NCBI RefSeq assembly: GCF_900013425.1
Contig: NZ_FBXK01000005.1
Coordinates: 2,480,001-2,544,000 of the forward strand
Origin: Sphingobium sp. Z007
GTDB taxonomy: Bacteria > Pseudomonadota > Alphaproteobacteria > Sphingomonadales > Sphingomonadaceae
DNA: 64,000 nt
Direction: 5' to 3'
Part shown: piece after piece, positions 8,607 through 17,241 of the stretch
Position numbering within the stretch: position 1 is the stretch's first letter
Layout of the letters: every line of letters starts with the position of its first letter
Notes under the pieces: model-generated
Databases searched by the model: none
The model's input: only the letters and a program-made list of their open reading frames with translations
Told to the model about the DNA's origin: nothing
Program-made: the position numbers and the translations under genes

Positions 8607-9545
8607 TCACTTTCCTGAAGCGCCGATGGCTCGGCTGTTGATGGCCCCATGGTCTGACGGGGGGAATTTGCGGGGATCGGCGCGCCGCACATCGACGGTT
8701 ACGTCCATCCCCAGGAAGCTGGCGGGCAGGCCGAAATAGGTACCCGACAAAGGCAGCGCCTGATAAGGGTCGCGCGCGCTGGCCACGCGGATCAAGCCAC
8801 GATTGCCGATGATCCCATTGGTGGGATCGAACTCGACCCAGCCCGATCCCGGCAGGAAAATGCGCACCCAGGCATGGGTGTTGCCGCCGCCCACCACATC
8901 CTCCGTGCGTGACGGGTTATAGACATAGCCTGAAACGAAGCGCGCGGCAAAACCCAGCGCCCGCACCGCCTCAATCATCAAAACGGCGAAGTCGCGGCAG
9001 GTACCCTGGCGCTTTTGCAACGTCTCGATCGGCGACTGGGTGCCCTTTTCGTGGCGCGGGACGTAGGTGAAATCCCGCTGGATGCCAGTCGCCATCCGGG
9101 TCAGCAGATCGACCGTGCCGGTATCGCCATGATTGCTGACGAAGGCGCGCGCCCAATTATCGACGATCCGTCCCGGATCATGATATTGCCGTTCGATCGA
9201 TCGCAGCAGGTCGGGCATGTCCTCTGACGCATATGTGAAGGGGAACAGCCGGGCATAGGCCTCCACATCCACCAGTCTTTGCGCCAGCGGCGCATGTTCC
9301 AGCGTCGCCTCGCTCGTCACCACCAGATGCGAGGCGCGTCGCTTGAACGATGCGATCGCCACCGAATTGCCGAATACATCATGCAGCCAGCGCAACTCGC
9401 TGGGTTCCGGGTCGATGTCGAGCCGGGCGGACAGCAGGCGCTGGTCAAACGCCTCGCGCGGGCGCATCATGATGCGATGGTCACCGAGCGACACCGGCTG
9501 CTGATAGCGATAGCTGGTCACATGATGGATCGTCAGCAGCGGCAT
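8607..9545 (-). CDS. Transglutaminase-like protein with bacterial N-terminal domain
   Basis: About 312 residues. The first ~80 residues form the beta-rich N-terminal domain seen in bacterial transglutaminase-like proteins (TIHHVTSYRYQQPVSLGDHR). The catalytic core has Cys near 181 in RQGTCRDFA, His near 223 in THAWVRIF and Asp in VEFDPTNG, so the full triad is present. No signal peptide, so probably cytoplasmic. I chose MPLLTIHH at 9545; the frame is open further upstream but would run into the divergent gene. First gene of an operon with a second transglutaminase-like protein and an M3 peptidase. The substrate is unknown. Confidence 0.88.
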   Translation of the reverse strand: MPLLTIHHVTSYRYQQPVSLGDHRIMMRPREAFDQRLLSARLDIDPEPSELRWLHDVFGNSVAIASFKRRASHLVVTSEATLEHAPLAQRLVDVEAYARLFPFTYASEDMPDLLRSIERQYHDPGRIVDNWARAFVSNHGDTGTVDLLTRMATGIQRDFTYVPRHEKGTQSPIETLQKRQGTCRDFAVLMIEAVRALGFAARFVSGYVYNPSRTEDVVGGGNTHAWVRIFLPGSGWVEFDPTNGIIGNRGLIRVASARDPYQALPLSGTYFGLPASFLGMDVTVDVRRADPRKFPPSDHGAINSRAIGASGK

Positions 9546-9559
9546 GGGAAGCAATCCTG

Positions 9560-10369
9560 ATGGCCGGGCGCACGGCATATACATTATTAGGTGCGGACGA
9601 TCCGGCGCCGGTCGGACTGTTTAACGCAGCAGGCTCCTCGCCGTTCCTGCTGATCGGCGACCATGCCGGATCGGCGGTGCCGACCGCGCTCGGCGACCTT
9701 GGTCTTTCCCCTGCTGATCGCGGCCGCCACATCGCGATCGACATCGGCGTCCATGGCCTTGGCCACGTCCTTGCCAGGCTGCTCGACGCGCCGTTCCTGC
9801 ACCAATATTATTCGCGCCTCGTCATCGACTGCAACCGCGACCCCGCCCAGGCGGAGGCCATCCCCGTCATCTCCGACGGCAGCCGGATCGCCGGCAATGA
9901 AGGGCTGGACGCCGCCGCCCGCGCCGCGCGCATCAAGGCGATCCACGCGCCCTATCAGGCCGCGATCGCCGCCACCATAGCCGCGCGCCAAGCCGCGGGA
10001 CGCGCAACCATCCTGCTGTCGCTGCACAGCTTCACTCCTGTCATGAACGGCATCGCTCGCCCCTGGGAGGTCGGCGTGCTGCACTGGCGCGGCCGCACCG
10101 ATTTCGCGCGGGCCATGCTCGACGCGCTGCGCACCGACGCTGCGCTCACCGTCGGCGACAACCAGCCTTATCAGATGGACGCCACGGACCATACCGTCCC
10201 CCGCCACGCCTTCCCGCACAATCTTCCCTATGCCGAAATAGAGGTCCGCCAGGATCTGATCGGCGACGCCGACGGCCAGCATATCTGGGCGCAACGGCTG
10301 GCGCAGGCCGCGCAAAGCGCCGCTGCCTGCATTGGCCATGGATCAAATGTCGCCGTCCGGGAATTATAG
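9560..10369 (+). CDS. N-formylglutamate amidohydrolase family protein
   Basis: A 269-residue protein of the HutG/N-formylglutamate deformylase family. Family features seen: LIGDHAGSAVP near residues 31-40, HIAIDIGVHGLG, YSRLVIDCNRDP, LLSLHSFTP and a C-terminal YAEIEVRQDLI. The family hydrolyses N-formylglutamate in histidine breakdown, but no hut genes are nearby, so the true substrate may be another N-acyl amino acid. The start lies only 14 nt from the start of the divergent transglutaminase gene, so at least one promoter must lie inside coding sequence. Confidence 0.85.
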   Translation: MAGRTAYTLLGADDPAPVGLFNAAGSSPFLLIGDHAGSAVPTALGDLGLSPADRGRHIAIDIGVHGLGHVLARLLDAPFLHQYYSRLVIDCNRDPAQAEAIPVISDGSRIAGNEGLDAAARAARIKAIHAPYQAAIAATIAARQAAGRATILLSLHSFTPVMNGIARPWEVGVLHWRGRTDFARAMLDALRTDAALTVGDNQPYQMDATDHTVPRHAFPHNLPYAEIEVRQDLIGDADGQHIWAQRLAQAAQSAAACIGHGSNVAVREL

Positions 10370-10501
10370 CCTCGCACGGACCGGCACAGCCGACGGCATC
10401 ACTCACCACATGATAGCAGCAAGAGGGAGCATAACAGCGATGCCCGACTCCAGGTCATGGCAACGGCCCGCCGACCGGCATGACCCGGCTGCAGCGCGCC
10501 T

Positions 10502-11524
10502 GTGAAAAATCCTTTCTCGACAGCGCTCAAGGCCACGCGCATGGCGCGCAGAGGCCGCCCCCTGTCCGCAGCCCTGCTGTGGCAGCGCGCGCTGATGCCC
10601 GCCATCCCCAAGCCACCGCGCGCGCCCAAGCGCAAAAACATCCCAAAAAAGGCTGACCCCGTCAAACGCCCCGCCCCTGGCAGCTTTGTCGAAGGCGACT
10701 ATAATTGCGCGCAGGGATCGCTACACTACCGGCTCTATACGCCGGTCGGCTCCACCCGCCGCCGCCTGCCACTCATCGTCATGCTGCACGGATGCACCCA
10801 GTCGGCCGCCGACTTTGCGACCGGCACGGCGATGAACCGGATCGCCGACGAACTGGGCTTCCTGGTCCTCTATCCCGAACAATCGTCGCGCGCCAATCCC
10901 AACCGCTGCTGGAACTGGCACAGCCCGTCGCATCAAAAGCGCGGTCGGGGCGAAGCCGCTGTCATCGCCGGCATGACCCGCCACATCCTGGATTTGTGCA
11001 AGGGCCATGACGAACGCGTCTATATTGCGGGCATATCAGCCGGCGGGGCCGCCGCCGCAATCATCGCCGCCGCCTATCCGCAGCTTTACGTCGCGGTCGG
11101 CGTCCATTCGGGCGTGCCCATGGGCACAATCGGCTCCGTCGGCGAAGCGCTGGCAGCGATGCGCGGGCAGGCCACCCCGACCGTCGGCAAGACGACCCCG
11201 CCGCTGCCCATGATCCTCTTCCATGGCGACAGCGACCGGGTGGTCCATCCCTCCAACGCCAGCGGCTTCGTCAGCCATTTGCAGCGGTCGAGCACGCGCG
11301 CACTCAATGTCCAGTCACAGGAGGGCGTCGCGCCGGGCGGGCGGGCTTTCACCCGAACCTTCTACCGCTATGGCCGCGGGCCGGCGGTGCTGGAGGAATG
11401 GACCGTCCATGGCAGCGGCCATGCCTGGTCTGGCGGCAACGCGGGCGGCAGTCACACCGACCCCAAAGGCCCGGACGCTTCGCGCGCCATGGCGACCTTC
11501 TTCCTCGCGCGCCGTCGCGCCTGA
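10502..11524 (+). CDS. PHB-depolymerase-family esterase
   Basis: A 340-residue alpha/beta hydrolase of the poly(3-hydroxybutyrate) depolymerase/feruloyl-esterase type. The oxyanion region is LIVMLHGCTQSAADF, the nucleophile is S179 in IAGISAGGA, the acid is probably D245 in FHGDSDRVVHP and the base H307 in GSGHAWSGG. The first ~60 residues are basic and Pro-rich rather than a normal signal peptide, so cytoplasmic location is more likely unless the GTG start chosen here is wrong. The substrate (PHB, short polyesters or acyl esters) cannot be read from sequence. 132 bases without a gene precede it. Confidence 0.87.
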   Translation: MKNPFSTALKATRMARRGRPLSAALLWQRALMPAIPKPPRAPKRKNIPKKADPVKRPAPGSFVEGDYNCAQGSLHYRLYTPVGSTRRRLPLIVMLHGCTQSAADFATGTAMNRIADELGFLVLYPEQSSRANPNRCWNWHSPSHQKRGRGEAAVIAGMTRHILDLCKGHDERVYIAGISAGGAAAAIIAAAYPQLYVAVGVHSGVPMGTIGSVGEALAAMRGQATPTVGKTTPPLPMILFHGDSDRVVHPSNASGFVSHLQRSSTRALNVQSQEGVAPGGRAFTRTFYRYGRGPAVLEEWTVHGSGHAWSGGNAGGSHTDPKGPDASRAMATFFLARRRA

Positions 11525-11834
11525 TAAGCGTCAGGTGCCTTCGCTGTCCTCATCGCGCCCATTCTCTTGAGCGACACCAGCACCCAGAAGGTCAGCACGA
11601 TACAGGCGGTCGGCACCACCGCCACATCATCGCTGTGCGAAAAGCCGACGCCCGTGATCACGCCTTCCAGCACGCGGGGGACGGCGGCGGAGTCGTACGC
11701 CATCATTGTCTCCACCGCCTGCACCAAGCCGCAGCTTGCCACCGCGACCAGCGGAAAGGTTGAGATGCTCCGCTGCGTTCGGCCTGATCCCGGTTCCAGC
11801 GGATCGGCACGCCCTGTGCATCAGTGATCAACAT
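11452..11834 (-). pseudogene. Possible frameshifted small membrane-protein gene
   Basis: The stretch after the esterase gene has no intact gene, but the minus strand shows protein-like reading in two frames. From 11834 one frame reads MLITDAQGVPIRWNRDQAER. From about 11770 the next frame reads STFPLVAVASCGLVQAVETM and continues with a hydrophobic segment VVPTACIVLTFWVLVSL, with strong G/C preference in third positions. A single frameshift near 11770 would join them into one protein of about 125 residues whose end overlaps the convergent esterase gene by 73 nt. It could also be a short intact gene starting with GTG at 11742. No family recognised. Confidence 0.33.
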
Positions 11835-12074
11835 GGCAAATTTCGGTTGTGCCGGGCATAACGCGTGGCGATCTATTCGGATGCCCAATGATGGAGCGGG
11901 ATCAGCCTACATGGTCAGGATGCTGAGCCACTGAACCAAAGTGGACTGTCATTGTCGGAGGCCCCGGCCCATGATATTATGCCGACAAAGGCGCTCCATA
12001 GGCTGTTTCCATCGTCATAAACCGACGAACCGAAACCGCAGACATCCTACGTCCAAATCTATGGTGAGGGGTTC

Positions 12075-12425
12075 ATGGCGAATCACGTACATTTTCTATG
12101 TCTCTGCCTGCTCGCGGGTGGCTGCGTGAACGATGCACCAGCGGACGGTGCGCCACCGCTGGCGGAACGGCGCAGATTGCCCGGCACCGGCGGCATCATG
12201 GCCCCACCATCAGATTCGGAAGCCGCGATCCGATCGGAATTTGCCGCGGTGGAGCAGAAGGATTCTGCGTCGGCTTATGACATATTCGCGCAACGCCATC
12301 CCGCCCATTCCTTGGCGGCCGAAGCCCGGCGACGCGCCGCTGCGATGGATGCAAAAGCGCCGCGTCGCACCGATCCGGCTCCCTGTCCAGGTGCCGACAT
12401 GCGCAACTGCAAGCCGCCGTCGTGA
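12075..12425 (+). CDS. Small secreted protein, possible lipoprotein
   Basis: A 116-residue protein with a hydrophobic N-terminus (MANHVHFLCLCLLAGGC). Cys17 follows LLAGG, which resembles a lipobox but has Ala at -3, so lipidation is uncertain. The rest is charged and helical, with Pro at the end (CPGADMRNCKPPS). GAGGGG lies just upstream of the ATG. It is 192 bases before the RTX protease gene on the same strand, so it may be expressed with it, but no functional link is shown. No family recognised. Confidence 0.5.
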   Translation: MANHVHFLCLCLLAGGCVNDAPADGAPPLAERRRLPGTGGIMAPPSDSEAAIRSEFAAVEQKDSASAYDIFAQRHPAHSLAAEARRRAAAMDAKAPRRTDPAPCPGADMRNCKPPS

Positions 12426-12573
12426 TTTTACGTGGAGTCGTTTCGCCAAAAATCGAGACAATACAATATCCTATTTCTTTGAGTCTCCTATGCTGTTGAT
12501 TTGCGGGCTAAATGTAAAGCTTGGCACACGCGCTGAATAGTGCCATGAGTGCGCCCAAGAAACGGTCGCCAAT

Positions 12574-12592
12574 TGACACAGTGAACGTGTCA
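12574..12592. promoter_or_regulatory. Inverted repeat upstream of the RTX protease gene
   Basis: TGACAC and GTGTCA form a perfect 6-bp inverted repeat with a 7-nt spacer, ending 25 nt before the ATG and 14 nt before the AGGAGG ribosome site at 12608-12613. It could be a regulator-binding site or a short hairpin near the ribosome site. The 192-base gap 12426-12617 otherwise holds no gene. Confidence 0.35.
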
Positions 12593-12617
12593 CCCTCTCT
12601 GCTCTTTAGGAGGATGT

Positions 12618-15600
12618 ATGTTCAAAGTCACTGGCTCTGGGCCTATCAAGGTCAAGTTAACTCCCGATTATGCCCTTCCCTCGACTTCCGACGCTAGCGG
12701 ATCGGGGCCGGAATTTACCGGCACTTGGTCGCTGTCGCGCGAAGCGCAGGTCCGCAGCGAAGTCCGGCTGCTCTATCCGATGGACGCACCGACCCCACCC
12801 GATACGGCACCGGGTTCCGACGATTTGGCGGAAAATGGCAGCGCATCCACGATCTTCGCGGTGGCCGCCACCGGCGATGCCCGCATCGATGGCATTTTGC
12901 GCGGAAACGGGTGGTCTGGAAGCATCACCTATGCGGATGTGGACTCGACCGCCGACTATCAGGCGGGTTATTTTTCCGACAGCGACGGTGATGGCACCAG
13001 CGCGCAGAATGAGGGCTTCTCCCAATTCACGCCCCAGCAACTGCTGGCGATGCATAGTGCGCTCAACGCCGCAACCTACACGCAACTGGCCGGTGCCTAT
13101 GGTTTTTCGATCGAAGGTTTTACTAACCTGACGATCGATTATGCCGGCGCAGGCAGCGGCGCGGCAACCATTCGCGGCGCCAATTCCAGCGACGCACCGA
13201 CCGCCTATGCCTATTACCCTTCAAACAGCATCTATGGCGGCGACACCTTCTTCGGCAACTTTTATGACGGCACGTCCAATTCGCTGAAGAACCCGGTGGC
13301 CGGCAATTATGCCTGGCATACGATGTTGCATGAACTTGGTCATTCGCTCGGTCTCAAACATGGGCAGGAAACGGGCGGCGTCAGTAACGTGGCCCTTCCG
13401 ACAGCCTGGGATTCGATCGAATTTTCGGTCATGACTTATCGCAGCTATGTTGGCGCGCCGCTCAGCGGATACAGCTATGAACAGTTTGGCGCCCCGCAAA
13501 CCTATATGATGCTCGACATCGCTGCGCTCCAGACCATGTATGGCGCCGATTATACGGTTCACGCTGAAAATACGACCTATAGCTGGAACCCGACCACCGG
13601 CATCACCTATATCAATGGCGACGTCGCGATCCAGCCGGGCGACAATCGCATCTTTGCGACCATCTGGGACGGTGGGGGCATCGATACCTATGATCTGTCA
13701 GCCTATGGCAATGCGGTCACCATCAATCTGGCGCCTGGCGGCCATTCGCTGTTCAGCGCTACGCAGCAGGCCTATCTGGGCGGCGGCAATTATGCCCGCG
13801 GCAACATCTTCAACGCCCTCACCTTCGGCGGCAGCAACGCCTCGCTGATCGAGAACGCCACTGGCGGATCGGGTAACGATACCATCACCGGCAATGTCTT
13901 GGCCAACGTGCTCAAGGGCGGCAGCGGTCAGGACACCATCTATGGCGGCGACGGCAACGACGTAATCCAAGGCGGTTTTGGGACCGATACCGTCTATGGC
14001 GAAGCAGGCGACGACGTCTTCCAGGTTCTTCAGGGTGAATTTGGCGACAATATCGACGGCGGCAGCGGCACGGATCTATTGGACCTAAGTAATTATACCG
14101 CCACCTATGGCGCTACGGTCGATCTCAGTGCAGGCAGCTGGGACTTCAACCCCAGCTTCGGCGGCCCCTACACCATCTCAGGGGTCGAAAATGTGGATGG
14201 CACTCAACTCGCCGACACCATTACCGGCACCATCGGCAGCAATGTCCTGAATGGCAATGGCGGCAATGACACGCTTTTGGGCGGCAGCAGTAGCGACATC
14301 ATCTATGGTGGCGATGGCAACGACATCATCCAGGGCGGATTTGCGACCGATACCGTCTATGGCGAAGCAGGCGACGATGTCTTCCAGGTTCTTCAAGGTG
14401 AATTTGGCGACAATATCGACGGCGGCAGCGGCACGGATCGATTGGATCTGAGTAATTATACCCTCACCTATGGCGCCACTGTCGATCTCAGCGCGGGCAG
14501 CTGGGACTTTAATCCCAGCTTCGGCGGCCCATACACCATCACCAGTGTCGAAAACGTCGATGGCACCCAGCTCGCAGATACCATAACCGGCGACAGCAAT
14601 GACAATGCGATCAACGGTAACAGCGGTAATGACACGCTGAAGGGCGGGATCGGCCTAGACATCATCCATGGCAATGGTGGCAATGACGTCATTCAGGGCG
14701 GCTTCGGAATCGACACGGTTTACGGCGATGCTGGTGACGACGTCTTCCAGGTGCTGCAGGGCGAATTTGGCGACAATGTCAATGGCGGCAGCGGCAGCGA
14801 CCGGCTGGACCTAAGCAACTATACGACAACCTATGGCGCCACGGTGGATCTGGCCGCAGGAAGCTGGAACTTCAGCCCCAGCTTCGGCGGCCCCTACACC
14901 ATCACCGGCGTCGAAAATGTCGATGGCACTCAGCTTGCCGACACCCTTACCGGTAACGGCGTCAATAATGTGCTGAACGGCAATGATGGCAACGACGTGA
15001 TCAATGGTGAGGCCGGCAACGACACCATCAATGGTGGCAATGGCAATGACCAGATGATCGGCGGTATCGGCAATGATACCTTCAATGGCGGATCCGGCGT
15101 AGATGTCGCCTATGGCGAAGCGGGTGATGATATCTACAAGGTCATTGCCGGCTGGAATGGCGGCTATGGCGAGTTGTTCTCTGGCGGCGCTGGCGTCGAT
15201 ACGATCGACGGCTCCGCACTGATCTCCGACTATGTCGTCAATCTCTCCGATGGCGAATTCGCAATCAGCGGCGGTTCCGGCCTCATCGCGCTCGCCAGCG
15301 TGGAAAATGCGACGACCGGATCGGGCAATGACCAAGTGACTGGTTCGGCGGAGGCCAACCGTCTTATCGGCAATGCCGGCGCCGATACGCTGAACGGCTT
15401 GGACGGCAATGACGTTCTGCAGGGCGGCGCGGGTAACGACCTGCTGAATGGAGGCGCAGGTAATGATACAGTTGATGGCGGTGCGGACATCGATACTGCC
15501 ACCTATGCTGGCATGGCTGCTGGTGTAACCGTCAGCTTGGCGGTTGCAGGCGCGCAGAATACGATCGGGGCCGGCACCGACACGCTGATCGGTATTGAAA

Positions 15601-16835
15601 ATCTGACCGGCACATCCTTTAATGATGTGCTGACTGGCAACAGCGGCGCCAATGTGATTAGCGGTGGAGCCGGCGCCGATATCCTCGACGGCGGCGCAGG
15701 TGCCGACACATTGGAAGGCGGCGCGTCCAACGACATCTATTATGTCGACAATGTCGGTGACAATGTCCTGGAAGGCTCCTCGACTGGCGGCACGAACGAT
15801 CAAATCTTCTCGTCGGTGACCTATTCGCTGCCCGGTCGCCAAATCGAAAAGCTGACCCTGACTGGATCGGCAAACATCAACGCCACCGGCAATAGTCTGG
15901 TTCAGACCCTCATCGGCAATAGCGGCAACAATATCTTGACCGGCCTCGCCGGCAACGATGTGCTTAACGGCGGCCTGGGCAATGACACGCTGGATGGTGG
16001 TGCGGACAGCGATACAGCCACCTATGCTGGCATGGCTGCTGGTGTAACCGTCAGCCTGGCGATCGCAGGCGCGCAGAATACGGTCGGGGCCGGCACCGAC
16101 ACGCTGGTGGGTATAGAAAATCTGACCGGCACATCCTTTAACGACGTGCTGACCGGCAATAGCGGTGCCAATATCATCACCGGTGGGGATGGCAGCGATA
16201 CTCTCAACGGTGGGGCGGGCGCAGACACATTGGATGGTGGAACGTCCAGCGACACCTATTATGTCGACAATGTCGGCGACAATGTTGTGGAAGGCGCTTC
16301 GACAGGCGGCACGAACGACCAGATATTCTCGTCGGTAACCTATTCGCTGGCCGGTCGCCACATCGAGAAACTGACACTAACCGGTTCTGCCAACGTCAAC
16401 GCCACCGGCAATGATCTGGGTCAGACCATTACCGGCAATAGTGGCAATAATATTCTGGACGGCCTTGACGGTAACGATGTGCTCAACGGCGGATTGGGCG
16501 TGGATACGCTGAAAGGCGGGGCCGGTTCCGACATCTTCCTCTTCGCCTCGACGCTGGGCGGCGGCAATGTCGATACGATCACCGACTATGTCGTAGCCAA
16601 TGATACGATCCAACTGGACGACGCAATGTTTGCGGGACTGACGGCAGGCGCGCTGTCGGCTCCCCAGTTCCAGATCGGGTCGGCCGCCAACGATGCCGGC
16701 GATCGGATCATCTACAACAGCGCGACCGGCGCGCTGTTGTTCGATGCCGATGGCACCGGCGCGATCGCGGCGGTTCAGTTCGCAACGATCGGCACGGGAT
16801 TGAGCATGGTCGCGTCCGAATTCATCATCGTGTGA
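12618..16835 (+). CDS. Serralysin-like RTX zinc metalloprotease, type I secreted
   Basis: A 1405-residue protein without a signal peptide. The N-terminal ~350 residues form a metzincin protease: zinc motif HELGHSLGLKH near 238-248 and Met-turn SVMTYR near 271. Then a long series of glycine/aspartate-rich calcium-binding nonapeptides (GGxGxDxxx). The region contains three copies of a 121-residue unit and two copies of a 173-residue unit. The extreme C-terminus, SEFIIV, is an acidic residue followed by hydrophobic residues, as in serralysin secretion signals. AGGAGG precedes the ATG. A strong terminator follows. The convergent TolC/ABC/HlyD operon is its obvious exporter. It is far longer than classical serralysins (about 480 residues) because of the repeats. 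Confidence 0.92.
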   Translation: MFKVTGSGPIKVKLTPDYALPSTSDASGSGPEFTGTWSLSREAQVRSEVRLLYPMDAPTPPDTAPGSDDLAENGSASTIFAVAATGDARIDGILRGNGWSGSITYADVDSTADYQAGYFSDSDGDGTSAQNEGFSQFTPQQLLAMHSALNAATYTQLAGAYGFSIEGFTNLTIDYAGAGSGAATIRGANSSDAPTAYAYYPSNSIYGGDTFFGNFYDGTSNSLKNPVAGNYAWHTMLHELGHSLGLKHGQETGGVSNVALPTAWDSIEFSVMTYRSYVGAPLSGYSYEQFGAPQTYMMLDIAALQTMYGADYTVHAENTTYSWNPTTGITYINGDVAIQPGDNRIFATIWDGGGIDTYDLSAYGNAVTINLAPGGHSLFSATQQAYLGGGNYARGNIFNALTFGGSNASLIENATGGSGNDTITGNVLANVLKGGSGQDTIYGGDGNDVIQGGFGTDTVYGEAGDDVFQVLQGEFGDNIDGGSGTDLLDLSNYTATYGATVDLSAGSWDFNPSFGGPYTISGVENVDGTQLADTITGTIGSNVLNGNGGNDTLLGGSSSDIIYGGDGNDIIQGGFATDTVYGEAGDDVFQVLQGEFGDNIDGGSGTDRLDLSNYTLTYGATVDLSAGSWDFNPSFGGPYTITSVENVDGTQLADTITGDSNDNAINGNSGNDTLKGGIGLDIIHGNGGNDVIQGGFGIDTVYGDAGDDVFQVLQGEFGDNVNGGSGSDRLDLSNYTTTYGATVDLAAGSWNFSPSFGGPYTITGVENVDGTQLADTLTGNGVNNVLNGNDGNDVINGEAGNDTINGGNGNDQMIGGIGNDTFNGGSGVDVAYGEAGDDIYKVIAGWNGGYGELFSGGAGVDTIDGSALISDYVVNLSDGEFAISGGSGLIALASVENATTGSGNDQVTGSAEANRLIGNAGADTLNGLDGNDVLQGGAGNDLLNGGAGNDTVDGGADIDTATYAGMAAGVTVSLAVAGAQNTIGAGTDTLIGIENLTGTSFNDVLTGNSGANVISGGAGADILDGGAGADTLEGGASNDIYYVDNVGDNVLEGSSTGGTNDQIFSSVTYSLPGRQIEKLTLTGSANINATGNSLVQTLIGNSGNNILTGLAGNDVLNGGLGNDTLDGGADSDTATYAGMAAGVTVSLAIAGAQNTVGAGTDTLVGIENLTGTSFNDVLTGNSGANIITGGDGSDTLNGGAGADTLDGGTSSDTYYVDNVGDNVVEGASTGGTNDQIFSSVTYSLAGRHIEKLTLTGSANVNATGNDLGQTITGNSGNNILDGLDGNDVLNGGLGVDTLKGGAGSDIFLFASTLGGGNVDTITDYVVANDTIQLDDAMFAGLTAGALSAPQFQIGSAANDAGDRIIYNSATGALLFDADGTGAIAAVQFATIGTGLSMVASEFIIV
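13983..14956 (+). repeat. Three tandem copies of a 363-bp coding unit in the RTX gene
   Basis: Units start at 13983, 14346 and 14709, an exact 363-nt (121-residue) period. Each contains DTVYGEAGDDVFQVLQGEFG (with small changes), SNYT.TYGATVDL and PSFGGPYTI..VENVDGTQ. The third copy is partial and diverges after about 14956. DNA identity is high, so the duplications are recent or kept alike by recombination. Confidence 0.85.
15501..16501 (+). repeat. Two tandem copies of a 519-bp coding unit in the RTX gene
   Basis: Units start at 15501 and 16020, a 519-nt (173-residue) period. Both encode TYAGMAAGVTVSLA, NLTGTSFNDVLTGNSGAN, YYVDNVGDNV and QIFSSVTYSL. Similarity ends at about 16501, before the C-terminal secretion region. 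This is a second, independent duplication in the same gene. Confidence 0.85.
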
Positions 16836-16857
16836 ATATGACCTAATCGTTTTGAAC

Positions 16858-16892
16858 AGGGCCACCCGATCCGTCGGGTGGCCCTTTTTTTT
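16858..16892 (+). terminator. Rho-independent terminator after the RTX gene
   Basis: AGGGCCACCCGA (16858-16869) and TCGGGTGGCCCT (16874-16885) form a perfect 12-bp stem with a 4-nt loop, followed directly by a run of T. It starts 23 nt after the stop codon. It isolates the RTX gene from the convergent secretion operon. From 16893 to 17241 I see no convincing gene. Confidence 0.93.
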
Positions 16893-17241
16893 GGAGCCAT
16901 ATGAAGGGTTGCCAGAAGGACTTATCTGCGTCCCTCGCTGCGACCATCCTACTGGTGCAAACCGGCAAGACTGCAATGGCCGCATCTGCCGCATATGGTA
17001 TGCGCTGATTCAGGCAAAGCGACAGAGCGTGACGCCCGTCCGCCTTCTCCAAATCTGTAACCGCACGATATGCGGCCATGGCAGCGATGGGCGATGGAGG
17101 TGCACAGCCTTGGCGCACCGCTCTCCGTCACCGGATCGCAAGATGGCTTCCTTAAGGCGTCTCAAGGGCGGCTGGATGCCTGTCGCCAGCCAGACTGATG
17201 GCCGCGATCCGACATCGCACCGCCCCCCAATTCAAGCCGGA

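Noticed and set aside
14811..16361. 516-residue minus-strand open frame inside the RTX gene
   Set aside because: It arises from the repetitive, GC-rich coding of calcium repeats; it simply repeats the same period as the RTX units and has no independent protein features.
13980..16500. Repeat-rich region considered as a CRISPR-like or satellite array
   Set aside because: The repeats are in-frame codons of calcium-binding units in a single long gene, with no spacers.
16901..17008. 35-residue reading frame after the RTX terminator (MKGCQKDLSASLAATILLVQ and on)
   Set aside because: It has a weak ribosome site too close to the ATG, lies directly behind a terminator, and shows no clear codon bias. 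It looks slightly like a signal peptide, so it is worth only a passing check.
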